Below, one piece after another: positions 1 through 8,152 of a stretch of DNA of 64,000 bases. The stretch comes from an uncultured Latescibacterota bacterium. Its GTDB lineage: Bacteria > Latescibacterota > UBA2968. The stretch spans positions 1,473,339 through 1,537,338 of the forward strand of contig OX638329.1 of the NCBI GenBank assembly GCA_951812755.1. Reading direction: 5' to 3'. Positions within the stretch are counted from its first letter, which is position 1, and the number at the start of each line of letters is the position of its first letter. A program made the translations under genes and the position numbers. Under the pieces are notes generated by a model, which ran no database searches, was not told the origin of the DNA, and saw nothing but the letters and a program-made list of their open reading frames with translations.

Positions 1-161
1 GCGAATTCGATAGCCGCACGCAAATTGGCGTCCGGGATGTCCCCACCTTCACCAGATGACAGAGATTTTGAACAACCGTAACTAAAAAACACAAATGCCA
101 AGCCTAAAAAATAAATATTCCAGGCTATGATACGGTCTCCTTTTAAATAATTTTGGGACAA
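1..161 (-). CDS. Leucine-rich-repeat-type lipoprotein, N-terminal part (runs off the left edge)
   Basis: The reading frame opens with a TTG at 159-161, preceded by a strong GGGAGGTG ribosome site. It reads MSQNYLKGDRIIAWN, a hydrophobic stretch (IYFLGLAFVFF), then a lipobox-like SYGC and a Ser/Gly linker. The visible end, DIPDANLRAAIEF, matches the start of the leucine-rich-repeat region in many exported bacterial proteins (usual form IPDPNLRAAIE). This suggests a lipoprotein whose repeat domain lies outside the window. The rival ATG frame over the same DNA (82-264) has no protein-like content. The TTG start is inferred from ribosome-site spacing and from keeping signal peptide and lipobox in one frame. 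Confidence 0.6.
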   Translation of the reverse strand, partial: MSQNYLKGDRIIAWNIYFLGLAFVFFSYGCSKSLSSGEGGDIPDANLRAAIEF

Positions 162-199
162 CTCTTTCACCTCCCTTCATCTGTAGTTGCGTTTGTCCC

Positions 200-1405
200 T
201 CACGCCAAACCCCACATGCGATCAATATCCTCCTGATACGCGCTGACCTTTCCGGATACCACATCGCCCACCTTGACGACCTGTCCGCTTTTCCCAGACT
301 CGTAAATAGCTTCGCTCACAGCCTTGCTCTTAAGCCCCTCTTCGGCGTCAATTTCCACCTCGCGCCCAATACTCAGAGCATCGATAAAATCCCACAATTC
401 AATCGCCATGCCATCCGTCAGACTGTATGGAAACAGGCGATCCTTTTCGACCTGGCTCAGTGAATCGAGAAACATATCTTGCAGTTGGGACACGCTATAA
501 GTCGTGCCATCTATAAAATTGCATTCGCCGCGCGCCTGAGAAGCCGCCGGGTGAAAAATGTCGCTCTCGACAATCGTGCCCTTGCTCCCGGTGAGATTGA
601 GCTGGGTAAATCCCTTACCGGGCGCGCTAATCGTCCACGACCATGTGCCGATCACACCACTTTCAAAATTGAAAATACTGCTCCAAAAATCCTCGCGACT
701 GTCATCGACCAGACCGTCGCCTTTTTTGTGTGGACGCTGTTCCATCTGCTCCACACGCGCATAAACACTATCCACTTCCCCAAACCAGTAGCGCATGGTA
801 TCCACCCAGTGCGCGCCGCTATCCATAACCATTCCGCAACCGCCGAGTTTGCGGTCCACGCGCCAGTGCCAATCGGGATAATTCGCGGGATCCTGCCATC
901 CCGACCTGATGGCGTACCACAATCTGGGTTCGCCGAGCGGACCACCGTTAAACGCCCAGTGAATCGTGCGCTGTCCAACACTGCGGCGACACTGTTCCGC
1001 ATTCGCTGCGATCTTATTGCAGCGTTTGGCTGTATCGATAATTTTTTGCGTGGCTTTAACAGTTATACCAATGGGCTTCTCACACAGAATATTCACACCG
1101 CCTTCGAGCAATTCGCAAGCGAGCACATGATGCAAACCGTGAGGACTGCATATATCGGCACCATCGAGATTGGATTCTGAATTGAGCAGATCCTCAACCG
1201 AGGGATAACTCTTGACTTCCCATCCGGTCTTGCCATTGATCTGATCGGCATAAGCCTGCGCGCGACTAATATCGCTATCAACCGTGGCCACAATGCGAAA
1301 ACGGTCTTCGCCACTGTCAATAAGCTCTCCATACCGCCGAAGATGCCCGCCGGCAATACCGCCACAGCCGACAAGCGCGAGGTTTACGATTTTTCCTCTG
1401 GACAT
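200..1405 (-). CDS. Gfo/Idh/MocA family NAD(P)-dependent oxidoreductase
   Basis: A 401-residue Gfo/Idh/MocA dehydrogenase, a family that oxidises or reduces sugars, inositols and related polyols with NAD(P). The N-terminal Rossmann motif VGCGGIAGGH is at residues 12-21, the family signature CEKPIG follows in the middle, and the C-terminal half has the usual GxGAHWVDTMRYWFG stretch. The start at 1405 is chosen over the frame's earlier ATG at 1447 because an AGGAAGGG ribosome site precedes it and because the upstream sulfatase stop overlaps it by one base (TAATG), which implies translational coupling. No signal peptide, so probably cytoplasmic. Pairing with a sulfatase suggests breakdown of a sulfated sugar; the substrate cannot be told from sequence. 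Confidence 0.88.
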   Translation of the reverse strand: MSRGKIVNLALVGCGGIAGGHLRRYGELIDSGEDRFRIVATVDSDISRAQAYADQINGKTGWEVKSYPSVEDLLNSESNLDGADICSPHGLHHVLACELLEGGVNILCEKPIGITVKATQKIIDTAKRCNKIAANAEQCRRSVGQRTIHWAFNGGPLGEPRLWYAIRSGWQDPANYPDWHWRVDRKLGGCGMVMDSGAHWVDTMRYWFGEVDSVYARVEQMEQRPHKKGDGLVDDSREDFWSSIFNFESGVIGTWSWTISAPGKGFTQLNLTGSKGTIVESDIFHPAASQARGECNFIDGTTYSVSQLQDMFLDSLSQVEKDRLFPYSLTDGMAIELWDFIDALSIGREVEIDAEEGLKSKAVSEAIYESGKSGQVVKVGDVVSGKVSAYQEDIDRMWGLA

Positions 1406-2679
1406 TACCCTTCCTTTCTCTGGTGATATTCTGCTATCGCCTCCCAATAATACGGCGTGGGAATCGGACTTTTGAGCGACGGATCATTTACATCTTCCAT
1501 CCATTGCCACAGGCGCTGGCTCAACGCATTATAAACATCCCGGTATTCGGGTTTATCGGCTACATCGTCAAATTCGTCGGGATCTTTTTCCAGATCGTAG
1601 AGCTGTGCCACCGGTTGTTTGATGCGCGGCCTTGGCGGATCGGTCATATCCACGGGCACATCTATCAGGCGCCGCGGACTGAAATTGCGAATAAATTTGT
1701 AGCGATTGGTGCGAACACTGCGACTATCGCTACCCTGAAAAATGGAAAAGGCAGCATCCCGCGCAGGTTCCGCATCGGAATCTTTGAACACACTGGCAAA
1801 ACTCAAGCCCTCCACATTATCGGGAATAGGATGGTCTATGAGATCCATAAGCGTGGGCAAAAAATCGACATTGCTGAGCAGATGGTCACAGGCCTGTCCA
1901 CCCCGAACACCCCCACTGGGCCAGCGCATAAGCAATGCAACGCCAATACCCGCATCATAACAAAACCACTTCGCCCTGGGAAATTCAATACCGTGATCAA
2001 CCGTAAAGACCAGCAGCGTATCGTCTTCCACACCACTTTCTCTCAATGCATCGGTAATAATCTGAACAGCCTCATCAACGCGACGAATCGCACCTTGTTG
2101 CAGGGCGAGTTCTCGCCGCGACGTCTCGTCGTCAATTAGATAAGGCGGCACATCAATACCCTTGCTATCATCAGGCCCCACATCGCCAAAATCGTGCGGA
2201 CGATGCGTCTCAAAAAAACCGACTTGCGCGTAGAACGGCGTTTTTACATCTGTCTTGAGAAAATCCGCCAAAGCACGGGCAACCACAAGCGCGTTTGCAC
2301 GGCGACCAGTATCATCGCGCTGTGCAAAAGTCGCTTCAAAACCCAAATCCTCAGTATTAGACGCTTCGTGTTGCAAACCAAAAAGAGCCGTATAATATCC
2401 CGCATCGCCCAAAATATGCGAAAGATGTCGCTCCCCCTCATTAAAACACCAATCCCACGGCGAATGCGTCAGCCCAATCAACCCATTGCTCTGCGGATAG
2501 CGCCCCGTAAGCATAGCCCCCCGACTTGGACTACACACCGGACTCGTCGTGAAATAATTGGTAAATTTAAACCCATCTTCGGCAATCGCGTCAATCGCAG
2601 GTGTGTGTACCGCATCGACACCATAACACCCAAAATGCCGCCCTGTATCGTGCGTGGTAATAATTATAATATTCGGCAT
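1405..2679 (-). CDS. Sulfatase, formylglycine-dependent (alkaline phosphatase superfamily)
   Basis: A 424-residue sulfatase. The CSPSR motif at residues 49-53 carries the Cys converted to formylglycine, followed by GAMLTGR. The N-terminal metal-site region is IIITTHDTGRHFGCYG, where families usually have DD; here the first pair is HD. A later DHG (FTVDHGIEF) supplies further metal ligands. The start at 2679 follows a GGAG site; an upstream in-frame ATG at 2715 lacks one. No signal peptide is seen, so either it is cytoplasmic or the start is misjudged. It ends in a one-base overlap with the dehydrogenase downstream, so the two form an operon. The substrate is unknown. Confidence 0.88.
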   Translation of the reverse strand: MPNIIIITTHDTGRHFGCYGVDAVHTPAIDAIAEDGFKFTNYFTTSPVCSPSRGAMLTGRYPQSNGLIGLTHSPWDWCFNEGERHLSHILGDAGYYTALFGLQHEASNTEDLGFEATFAQRDDTGRRANALVVARALADFLKTDVKTPFYAQVGFFETHRPHDFGDVGPDDSKGIDVPPYLIDDETSRRELALQQGAIRRVDEAVQIITDALRESGVEDDTLLVFTVDHGIEFPRAKWFCYDAGIGVALLMRWPSGGVRGGQACDHLLSNVDFLPTLMDLIDHPIPDNVEGLSFASVFKDSDAEPARDAAFSIFQGSDSRSVRTNRYKFIRNFSPRRLIDVPVDMTDPPRPRIKQPVAQLYDLEKDPDEFDDVADKPEYRDVYNALSQRLWQWMEDVNDPSLKSPIPTPYYWEAIAEYHQRKEG

Positions 2680-2811
2680 AAAAATCTCCGGAAACTTGAA
2701 AGGACCACCCAACACCTCCCAAAGCTGGATTACTGGCGTTGTGCTGCGCGTGGCGGCTCAAAACCATGCCGCAATGACGGCTTTGTTGATGAGTGCTATC
2801 ACTTCCCACTT

Positions 2812-3135
2812 CTAACTTTTTTTAAAGTGCTCTATAAAATGACAACGGCTGCAACAAACAATCACATCTTCCACGCCTTCTTTTCCCAGTGTCTTGTAGT
2901 GCAAGTGATGCACATGCAAATGCTCTTTGCTCCCGCACAAAACGCACTGACAATTGTAATGCGCGAGAAACTTCTGCCTTTTAATTTGCCAGGACTTGGA
3001 ACGCATATAGCGGTCATAATCGGGCGGCGGATCAGCGCGAGCCAATTGCGCCAGTAGCCGTTTTCTATCGACCTTGCGAATCCCCTTTGGGCGCGGTGTG
3101 GATTGCAGAATTTTCTTTCGCGTCTGTTCGTTCAT
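2812..3135 (-). CDS. HNH endonuclease-like small protein
   Basis: A 107-residue basic protein. The C-terminal half carries an HNH fold pattern: CVLCG near residue 65, HVHHLHY, then CCSRCHFIEH, giving two CxxC zinc-knuckle pairs around the catalytic His region. The N-terminal half is rich in Lys and Arg (TRKKILQSTPRPKG), suiting nucleic-acid binding. Stand-alone proteins of this kind are common and poorly characterised; some belong to phage or mobile DNA, others are housekeeping. It lies between the sulfatase operon and a copy of the dispersed palindromic repeat, with only a weak ribosome site. Biological role is unknown. Confidence 0.7.
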   Translation of the reverse strand: MNEQTRKKILQSTPRPKGIRKVDRKRLLAQLARADPPPDYDRYMRSKSWQIKRQKFLAHYNCQCVLCGSKEHLHVHHLHYKTLGKEGVEDVIVCCSRCHFIEHFKKS

Positions 3136-3178
3136 ACGCTCATGATAATTAAAAATTGAAAATTAAAAATTAAAAATT

Positions 3179-3332
3179 GATGTTACGCATAGGCACAATA
3201 TAATGAGCCTGTCATTTTGAGCGGAGCGCAGCGGAGTCGAAAAATCTTCTACTGACGCAGGTGGAACAGATGCTTCGGCTCCGTTTCACTCCGCTCAGCA
3301 TGACAAAAACACCAGACCTGCGTAATATTAAT
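3179..3332. repeat. Dispersed palindromic repeat, copy A
   Basis: An intergenic repeat, starting TGATGTTACGCAT and ending near CTGCGTAATATTA (imperfect inverted ends). Inside are inverted arms TGTCATTTTGAGCGGAGCG and CTCCGCTCAGCATGACA. Related copies lie at 5385, 7908, 15109 and 51413. It has no coding capacity and is preceded by AT-rich AATTAAAAATT tandem sequence. Confidence 0.8.
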
Positions 3333-3424
3333 AAACTCGCGTGGGTCGCGTTTTTCTTTGACTGTTCAAAAAGATGTTATATGATATGTCATCAAGTCAT
3401 TTTAACCACTCACAGGAGGAACGA

Positions 3425-4237
3425 ATGGAACTGTGTTATTTTGCAGATGAAATTGACAAAGCCGATTTTGATAAATCTGTGCGCCTGGGCGTAGAAGCGG
3501 GCGCAACGGGAATTGAACTGCGCGGCGGCATCTGGGGCAAACGCGTCCAGGAAATCGACAACGACGAATTGCAGCGCGTCCAGGACGTACTGGCAAAGTA
3601 CAACGTGACCGTTATGTCCGTCGGCTCGCCCGTGGGCAAATGCGCGCACGACAGCGCTGAAGAAAAATCCGAACACCAGCGCATGTTTGACCGCATGATC
3701 GAACTGGCAAAAGCGTTTGATACAACCGTCATCCGCGGATTTTCCCTGTGGAATCCCAATCGACGAAAAGGAGACCGGGCAAATCGACCCGGCGTTGAGA
3801 ATTACCTCGACGTCATCGTGCCATTTCTCGAACCCATTGCCAAAACAGCCGAACGCGAAGGCGTCACCCTATCACTGGAAAATGAAGGCGCGACCATTGC
3901 CGGCAGTTGCGCAGAAGCGAGAATGGTTGCCGACGCCCTGGGCGACACATCGGGATTTAGCTTCTGCTGGGATGTGAACAACGGCATCGGATGTGGTGAA
4001 CAAGCTATCCCCGATGGCTACGAACAGATTAAAGGACGAATCACCCACTTACACGTCAAACCCAATCCCGATAAAGAACTGGATCCCATTCGCGACAGCG
4101 ATATAAAATACGAAGACCTGCTCAAAATGGTCCTATCCGACGGTTATACGGGCAATGTGAGCATTGAACACTGGGGGTCGCCAGAGCTAATGCTAAAAGG
4201 CGTGCGGCAACTGCGCGCTGTATTGGACAACTTGTAA
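3425..4237 (+). CDS. Sugar phosphate isomerase/epimerase family protein (TIM barrel, AP-endonuclease-2 fold)
   Basis: A 270-residue protein of the xylose-isomerase-like TIM-barrel family. Landmarks are EAGATGIELRG near the start, a middle LSLENEGATIAG containing the usual metal-binding Glu, then CWDVNNG, ITHLHVKP and a C-terminal VSIEHWG, which match successive barrel strands with metal ligands. Members isomerise or epimerise keto sugars or inosose. The start at 3425 has an AGGAGG site six bases upstream; the longer frame from 3374 has none. It is followed after one base by an M29-like peptidase and then an amidohydrolase remnant, so it heads a short operon. The exact substrate is unknown. 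Confidence 0.82.
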   Translation: MELCYFADEIDKADFDKSVRLGVEAGATGIELRGGIWGKRVQEIDNDELQRVQDVLAKYNVTVMSVGSPVGKCAHDSAEEKSEHQRMFDRMIELAKAFDTTVIRGFSLWNPNRRKGDRANRPGVENYLDVIVPFLEPIAKTAEREGVTLSLENEGATIAGSCAEARMVADALGDTSGFSFCWDVNNGIGCGEQAIPDGYEQIKGRITHLHVKPNPDKELDPIRDSDIKYEDLLKMVLSDGYTGNVSIEHWGSPELMLKGVRQLRAVLDNL

Positions 4238-4238
4238 A

Positions 4239-5312
4239 ATGGACTTACACAAATTATTCACAGATGTATTTCATCCCGAACCCGATGAAACAATAGCCGT
4301 CATTGCCGATGTGCCGCACGGTGAACTGCGCGATAGCGAGACCTGGCGCGAGCGCAGAGAAATGGCCGCCGAATGGCGTGCGGCCTGGGTATCGCTCGGT
4401 GAACAGATTGGCTTTGACGTCCTGCCTCTCATCACCTTTCCCGCGACCGGTACACACAATGGCAATTTGCCCCTCGACAAAGGCGACCCCATCCCCTTGC
4501 GCGACGGCCTGGCGCGAGCGACAATCGCACTCTCACTCACGCAATTCTCCGCCACGGCACCGCTATCTATGTGGGCGCGTTCACACGATGATTTTCGCGC
4601 GGCGTCATTGCCAGGCGTTGCCCGACGCATGGAAGAAACCGCGCTCTCTGCGGATTATACCGAAGTGGCGCGCCGCTGTCAGATTTTAATGGACTCACTC
4701 TCCGAAGCAGAATACGCACGGGTTATTTTTTCAACCGGCCACAAATGGACGGTTGACCTCCGCTTCCGCGAGGCACACAAAGACGATGGGCAATTGCCCC
4801 GAGAAAAGGCAAACTCGGCCTTTCCCATCATCAACTTGCCGAGTGGGGAAAGTTTCCAGGTACCCTATGAAGGTGAAAGAAAGGGTGAACAGAGTCGCAC
4901 AGAAGGCGAAATACCCGTCAGCGATAACGGCGATGTCATCGTATTTCGGGTCGAGAACAACCGGATAGTAGATGTCGAGGGCAAAACAACACAAGCCGCG
5001 AACTTCAAAGCCTATTTTGACGAAGACCCGATGCGCGGCAACATCGCCGAACTCGCCCTGGGATGTAATCCCAAAGCCGTTGTTTGGGGCAATGTGTTAG
5101 AAGATGAAAAAGCGGGCTTTCACTGGGCTTATGGACGCAGCGAACATCTCGGCGGCACAATTGGGCCAGAACAATTCAAATCCCCCGCACATATTGTTCA
5201 CGAAGACATCGTCTATGCCAAAGACAGCCCGATTCAAGTGGCGTCACTCCTGTTGGTTTCAGCAGACGGGAAAACACGTCAAATCATTCGAGATGGCGCA
5301 TATCTGGTTTGA
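4239..5312 (+). CDS. M29-like aminopeptidase (leucyl aminopeptidase, AmpS/aminopeptidase T type)
   Basis: A 357-residue protein resembling the M29 metallo-aminopeptidases, cytoplasmic two-metal enzymes that remove N-terminal residues. The C-terminal half carries the pattern expected for metal ligands: NIAELALGCNPKA, then FHWAYGRSEHLGG, then AHIVHEDIVY. The N-terminal half is the usual substrate-channel domain (VPHGELRDSETW). Length fits, the family being about 370-410. It begins one base after the isomerase stop and ends 12 bases before the amidohydrolase remnant, so the three were one operon. A small-molecule amidase role rather than peptide trimming is possible given these neighbours. Confidence 0.68.
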   Translation: MDLHKLFTDVFHPEPDETIAVIADVPHGELRDSETWRERREMAAEWRAAWVSLGEQIGFDVLPLITFPATGTHNGNLPLDKGDPIPLRDGLARATIALSLTQFSATAPLSMWARSHDDFRAASLPGVARRMEETALSADYTEVARRCQILMDSLSEAEYARVIFSTGHKWTVDLRFREAHKDDGQLPREKANSAFPIINLPSGESFQVPYEGERKGEQSRTEGEIPVSDNGDVIVFRVENNRIVDVEGKTTQAANFKAYFDEDPMRGNIAELALGCNPKAVVWGNVLEDEKAGFHWAYGRSEHLGGTIGPEQFKSPAHIVHEDIVYAKDSPIQVASLLLVSADGKTRQIIRDGAYLV

Positions 5313-5324
5313 AAGGAGCTTCAC

Positions 5325-5384
5325 ATGTTAATCGACGCGCACAACCATCCGAACTGGCACGGATTCAATGCAGAAAAAATCTTA
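5325..5384 (+). pseudogene. Amidohydrolase (amidohydrolase-2 type), first 20 codons only, cut by repeat element
   Basis: A good AGGAG site and ATG start a frame reading MLIDAHNHPNWHGFNAEKIL. The IDAHNHP motif is the first metal-binding strand of TIM-barrel amidohydrolases (usual form IDAHTHI). Directly after codon 20 the DNA becomes the repeat element at 5385, and no continuation is found beyond the element. The remaining 250 or more codons are missing from this window. Reading on through the element only adds repeat-encoded residues and a stop at 5516. This is a recently broken third gene of the 3425-5312 operon. The missing 3' part may sit beside another copy of the element elsewhere. Confidence 0.72.
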
Positions 5385-5661
5385 GAGACTGTTTTAAAAC
5401 TCGTTTTGCCCCTTCTCGGCGATGCGCTATTGCCCTGTCATTCTGAGCCTTTCGGCTTCGCTCAAGATAAACTCCGCGCAGCGAAGTCGAAGGAGCGGGG
5501 TACAACTGGCCGGTGAACGAGCCTGAAAAGCGGCTCGTTGTACACCATCCTCAGGCCAGTTCATCTAATACTAAAATAGGTGGAAAAGATGCTTCGGCTA
5601 CGCTCAGCATGACAAAACGCCTGACATGCGTAACATCAGGTATTAATTTTAAAACAGCTTC
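5385..5661. mobile_element. MITE-like element, copy B (interrupts amidohydrolase gene)
   Basis: Terminal inverted repeats read GAGACTGTTTTAAAACTC on the left and, as the complement of the right end, GAAGCTGTTTTAAAATT. The core has the TGTCATTCTGAGC arms and an extra hairpin, GGGGTACAACTGGCC, with its partner GGCCAGTTCATCT. Flanks are TTA on the left and TAA on the right, so they do not match each other directly, unlike copy D. It lies at a truncated gene and at a change in strand base skew. It encodes no transposase, so it would move only in trans. Confidence 0.75.
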
Positions 5662-5750
5662 TAAGGGACACTAAGGGACACGAAGAATATGAATAATGTT
5701 TAAGAGAATGCCGCCTCCTTCGTGTTCCTGGTGTTCTTCGTGGATAAACC

Positions 5751-6773
5751 CTAAAGGCGCGTCTGCAATGCATGGATCAGATTATTTGCTGGTTCGCAGG
5801 GTAGTTCTACAGGCCGATGTTCCAGTGCGCTTGTGTAGATTCCCAGAATGATGTTGAAGTCGCGCAAGGCGAGGTCCAGGTTCAGGGGATGGACTTTTGT
5901 GTCGTCTTCAATCCATTGTAGCATGGCATCTGTCATGGCCGCTTGTCCGAGTATGTCTTCGTCAGGGTATTCGTGCGTGCCCCGTTCAATGTGGCCATCG
6001 ATACCTGTTTCCCACGACCACATGGTCCAGTGTACATATCCCCGCGTGCCATAGGCGGCGATCCGCTTGTGAACATTGGTGCGGTCTTCATTTGTTACGC
6101 GGGGGGCATAAGGTCCCGAGATGAGTTGGGCGCGCAGGCCATCGGCATATTCTATCGCTCCGATGCACTGGTCGGGCGCAAAGTGTTTTTTGGGCGTATC
6201 CTCCAGGCCGTCTGTGCCAGAGGCTTGTCCCATTACTTTTATTGGGAGGCCGTCTGGATGAAAGGCGGCAATGGATTGCAAGGCATGCGTGCCTTGATAC
6301 GCCAGGTTCATGCCACAGCTCGCTTCGATAAATCGGATGTCGCCGATTTTTCCTTCCTGTACGATATTTTGCAAATGCTGTCTGCGCGGGTGAAAGTGTA
6401 GCTGGTGATTTATTGCGATTTTGGTTTTCGCGGTTGCCGCAAAGTTTTTGATCGCGCGCCAGTCTTCTCCCTGAATTGCTATGGGTTTTTCCACGAGGAC
6501 AGCGGGTACACCGGCGTCTTCCGCAGCTTCGAATATCTCCAGTCGCACGCTGGGCGGGGTATTTACGTGTACCAGGTCCGGTTGTTCTTTTTCAAACATT
6601 TCCCGATAGTCCAAATACCGCATATCGACGTCAAATGTATTGCCAAATGCGTGCAGACTTTCTGCTGTTCGCGTGGAGATTGCGGCGAGTTTGCCGTGCG
6701 TTACGTGTTGATACGCTTCCGCCAATCCCCGCGCCCGCCCGCCACTTACGCCGATTATTGCACATTTAAGCAT
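5751..6773 (-). CDS. Gfo/Idh/MocA family oxidoreductase
   Basis: A 340-residue member of the Gfo/Idh/MocA dehydrogenases. The N-terminus MLKCAIIGVSGGRARG is a somewhat degenerate Rossmann glycine motif (GVSGGRARG). The signature appears as VEKPIAIQGEDW, followed by NHQLHFHPRRQ, a stretch that lines the active site in this family. The start has a modest AAAGG site. The gene downstream on the same strand is absent because the neighbouring DNA is the repeat element; upstream, 57 bases away, is the alcohol dehydrogenase, probably in one transcript. Likely an NAD(P)-dependent sugar or polyol dehydrogenase; substrate unknown. Confidence 0.85.
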   Translation of the reverse strand: MLKCAIIGVSGGRARGLAEAYQHVTHGKLAAISTRTAESLHAFGNTFDVDMRYLDYREMFEKEQPDLVHVNTPPSVRLEIFEAAEDAGVPAVLVEKPIAIQGEDWRAIKNFAATAKTKIAINHQLHFHPRRQHLQNIVQEGKIGDIRFIEASCGMNLAYQGTHALQSIAAFHPDGLPIKVMGQASGTDGLEDTPKKHFAPDQCIGAIEYADGLRAQLISGPYAPRVTNEDRTNVHKRIAAYGTRGYVHWTMWSWETGIDGHIERGTHEYPDEDILGQAAMTDAMLQWIEDDTKVHPLNLDLALRDFNIILGIYTSALEHRPVELPCEPANNLIHALQTRL

Positions 6774-6830
6774 TTCTCAACCTTTAGCCTTTCTTTGTGT
6801 CTTTGTGTCTTTGTGTGAGATACTCTCACC

Positions 6831-7850
6831 TCATTCCCACGGTTTCAATACGACTTTTGCACACGCGCCTGTGGTTTGTAATTCCCAGGCTTTTTGCACT
6901 TCGTCCAGTGAGAATATATGTGAGATCATCCGATTCAATTTGTCTGTGTTTGCGCGGACGACTTGCATGAGTTTTGGCACGTCTTTTAAGTTGTAATGCC
7001 AGGAGCCGATGAGTGTGATGCCTTTTCGGATCATGTCCTGGCTGATTCGCAAGGGGGTGTCTTCTCCGCATTCGCCCACGAATGCGACTTGTCCGCGTCG
7101 TCTTGAAGCATCGATGCACAGGCGGTGTGCAGATACGGCGCCCGAGCAATCTACGGCAGCATCCACGCCAACGCCATTGGTGAGGTCCATTATTTGTTGC
7201 AGGGCGTTTTCTTCGAGTGGATCGATTGCTTCGTCTGCGCCCAGTTCGAGGGCTTTTTCGCGTCGATAGGGGTTGATATCTACGGCGATTACGCGCGCGC
7301 CCAGGTGTTTGCCATTGATTACGCCTCCAAGTCCTACGGGACCGAGACCGGTGACCATGAATGTGTCATAGGCGTTTACTTGCATGCGCTGTATGGCGCC
7401 AAATGTGGGACCCAGACCACAGCAGGCCATTCCGCCGTGTTCATAAGAGACGTCGTCTGGGATTTTTGGCAGTAACCAGTCGGGTTTTAAAAGGTACTGC
7501 GCCATGGTCGCTCGGCCCTGGTCTCCGCCCGTGAATTCGGCAAAGTTGGCACTTTGCTGGCAGTGGATATAATCGCCGCTGATACACAGGGGACAGATGC
7601 CGCAAGGATATTGGGGCATTACGGCCACGCGGTCGCCGACTGATACGCGCCCGGGTTGGGCGATTTCGACGACTTCACCGGCTGCTTCGTGTCCCAGAGA
7701 GGTGGTTTTTCTGCCGCCTGCAAATCCTTTGTATTCTGTACACATCGGCGCAGCGTGAATTTTTACCAGTACCCAGTTGTCTTTTGGCTTTGGGTCTGGT
7801 ACGTCTATTACGCCGCCTTTGCGTTCACCAAATATTGCAGCTACTTTCAT
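6831..7850 (-). CDS. Zinc-dependent alcohol dehydrogenase (MDR superfamily)
   Basis: A 339-residue medium-chain dehydrogenase. Catalytic-zinc ligands are visible as C37 and the GHE pair H54-E55; the structural zinc site is complete as C83, C86, C89 and C97 (CGICPLCISGDYIHC). The Rossmann motif GLGPVGLGG follows around residue 170. The family covers sorbitol, threonine and other alcohol dehydrogenases. It lies upstream of, and on the same strand as, the dehydrogenase at 5751-6773, consistent with two consecutive oxidations of a polyol or sugar acid. All key residues are present; substrate not assignable from sequence. Confidence 0.88.
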   Translation of the reverse strand: MKVAAIFGERKGGVIDVPDPKPKDNWVLVKIHAAPMCTEYKGFAGGRKTTSLGHEAAGEVVEIAQPGRVSVGDRVAVMPQYPCGICPLCISGDYIHCQQSANFAEFTGGDQGRATMAQYLLKPDWLLPKIPDDVSYEHGGMACCGLGPTFGAIQRMQVNAYDTFMVTGLGPVGLGGVINGKHLGARVIAVDINPYRREKALELGADEAIDPLEENALQQIMDLTNGVGVDAAVDCSGAVSAHRLCIDASRRRGQVAFVGECGEDTPLRISQDMIRKGITLIGSWHYNLKDVPKLMQVVRANTDKLNRMISHIFSLDEVQKAWELQTTGACAKVVLKPWE

Positions 7851-7907
7851 TTTTTACCTCCAAAATAGGGTTGACAAGGGTTCAATTAGGAATTAGGAAT
7901 TAAGAAT

Positions 7908-8083
7908 TGATGTTACGCATCTGCACAATATAATGGGCCTGTCATTTTGAGCGGAGCGCAGCGGAGTCGAAAAATCTATTACTGACGCAGGTGGAACAGA
8001 TGCTTCGGCTCCGTTCCACGGAGTTTATCTTGAGCGAAGTCGAAAGGCTCAGCATGACAAAACCACAGACCTGTGTAACATCA
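7908..8083. repeat. Dispersed palindromic repeat, copy C
   Basis: Starts TGATGTTACGCAT and ends GTGTAACATCA, near-perfect inverted ends. The inner arms TGTCATTTTGAGC and GCTCAGCATGACA are also inverted. A 10-base direct repeat, TTAAGAATTG, abuts the left end and lies two bases outside the right end, a possible target duplication or simply part of the AT-rich spacer. The GAGACTGTTTTAAAA outer ends of copies B and D are absent. Confidence 0.75.
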
Positions 8084-8152
8084 GTTAAGAATTGTCTTCA
8101 GTCTCCAGTGAAGGGTTATAGCAGTTCATTTATTCGCCAGGGGGATATATCT

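Noticed and set aside
82-264. 60-codon minus-strand frame from an ATG
   Set aside because: It overlaps the better-supported TTG-started lipoprotein frame and the end of the dehydrogenase gene, and its product has no recognisable features.
3149-3178. AATTAAAAATT tandem tracts as a CRISPR-like array
   Set aside because: Short AT-rich tandem runs (also near 7884, 13197 and 52567) have no spacer structure; they are low-complexity intergenic sequence.
5385-5750. Replication origin at the skew switch
   Set aside because: The sign change (negative to positive on the + strand) fits an origin, but no DnaA-box cluster (TTATCCACA), dnaA, dnaN or gyrB is seen, and the site is a repeat inside a broken gene.
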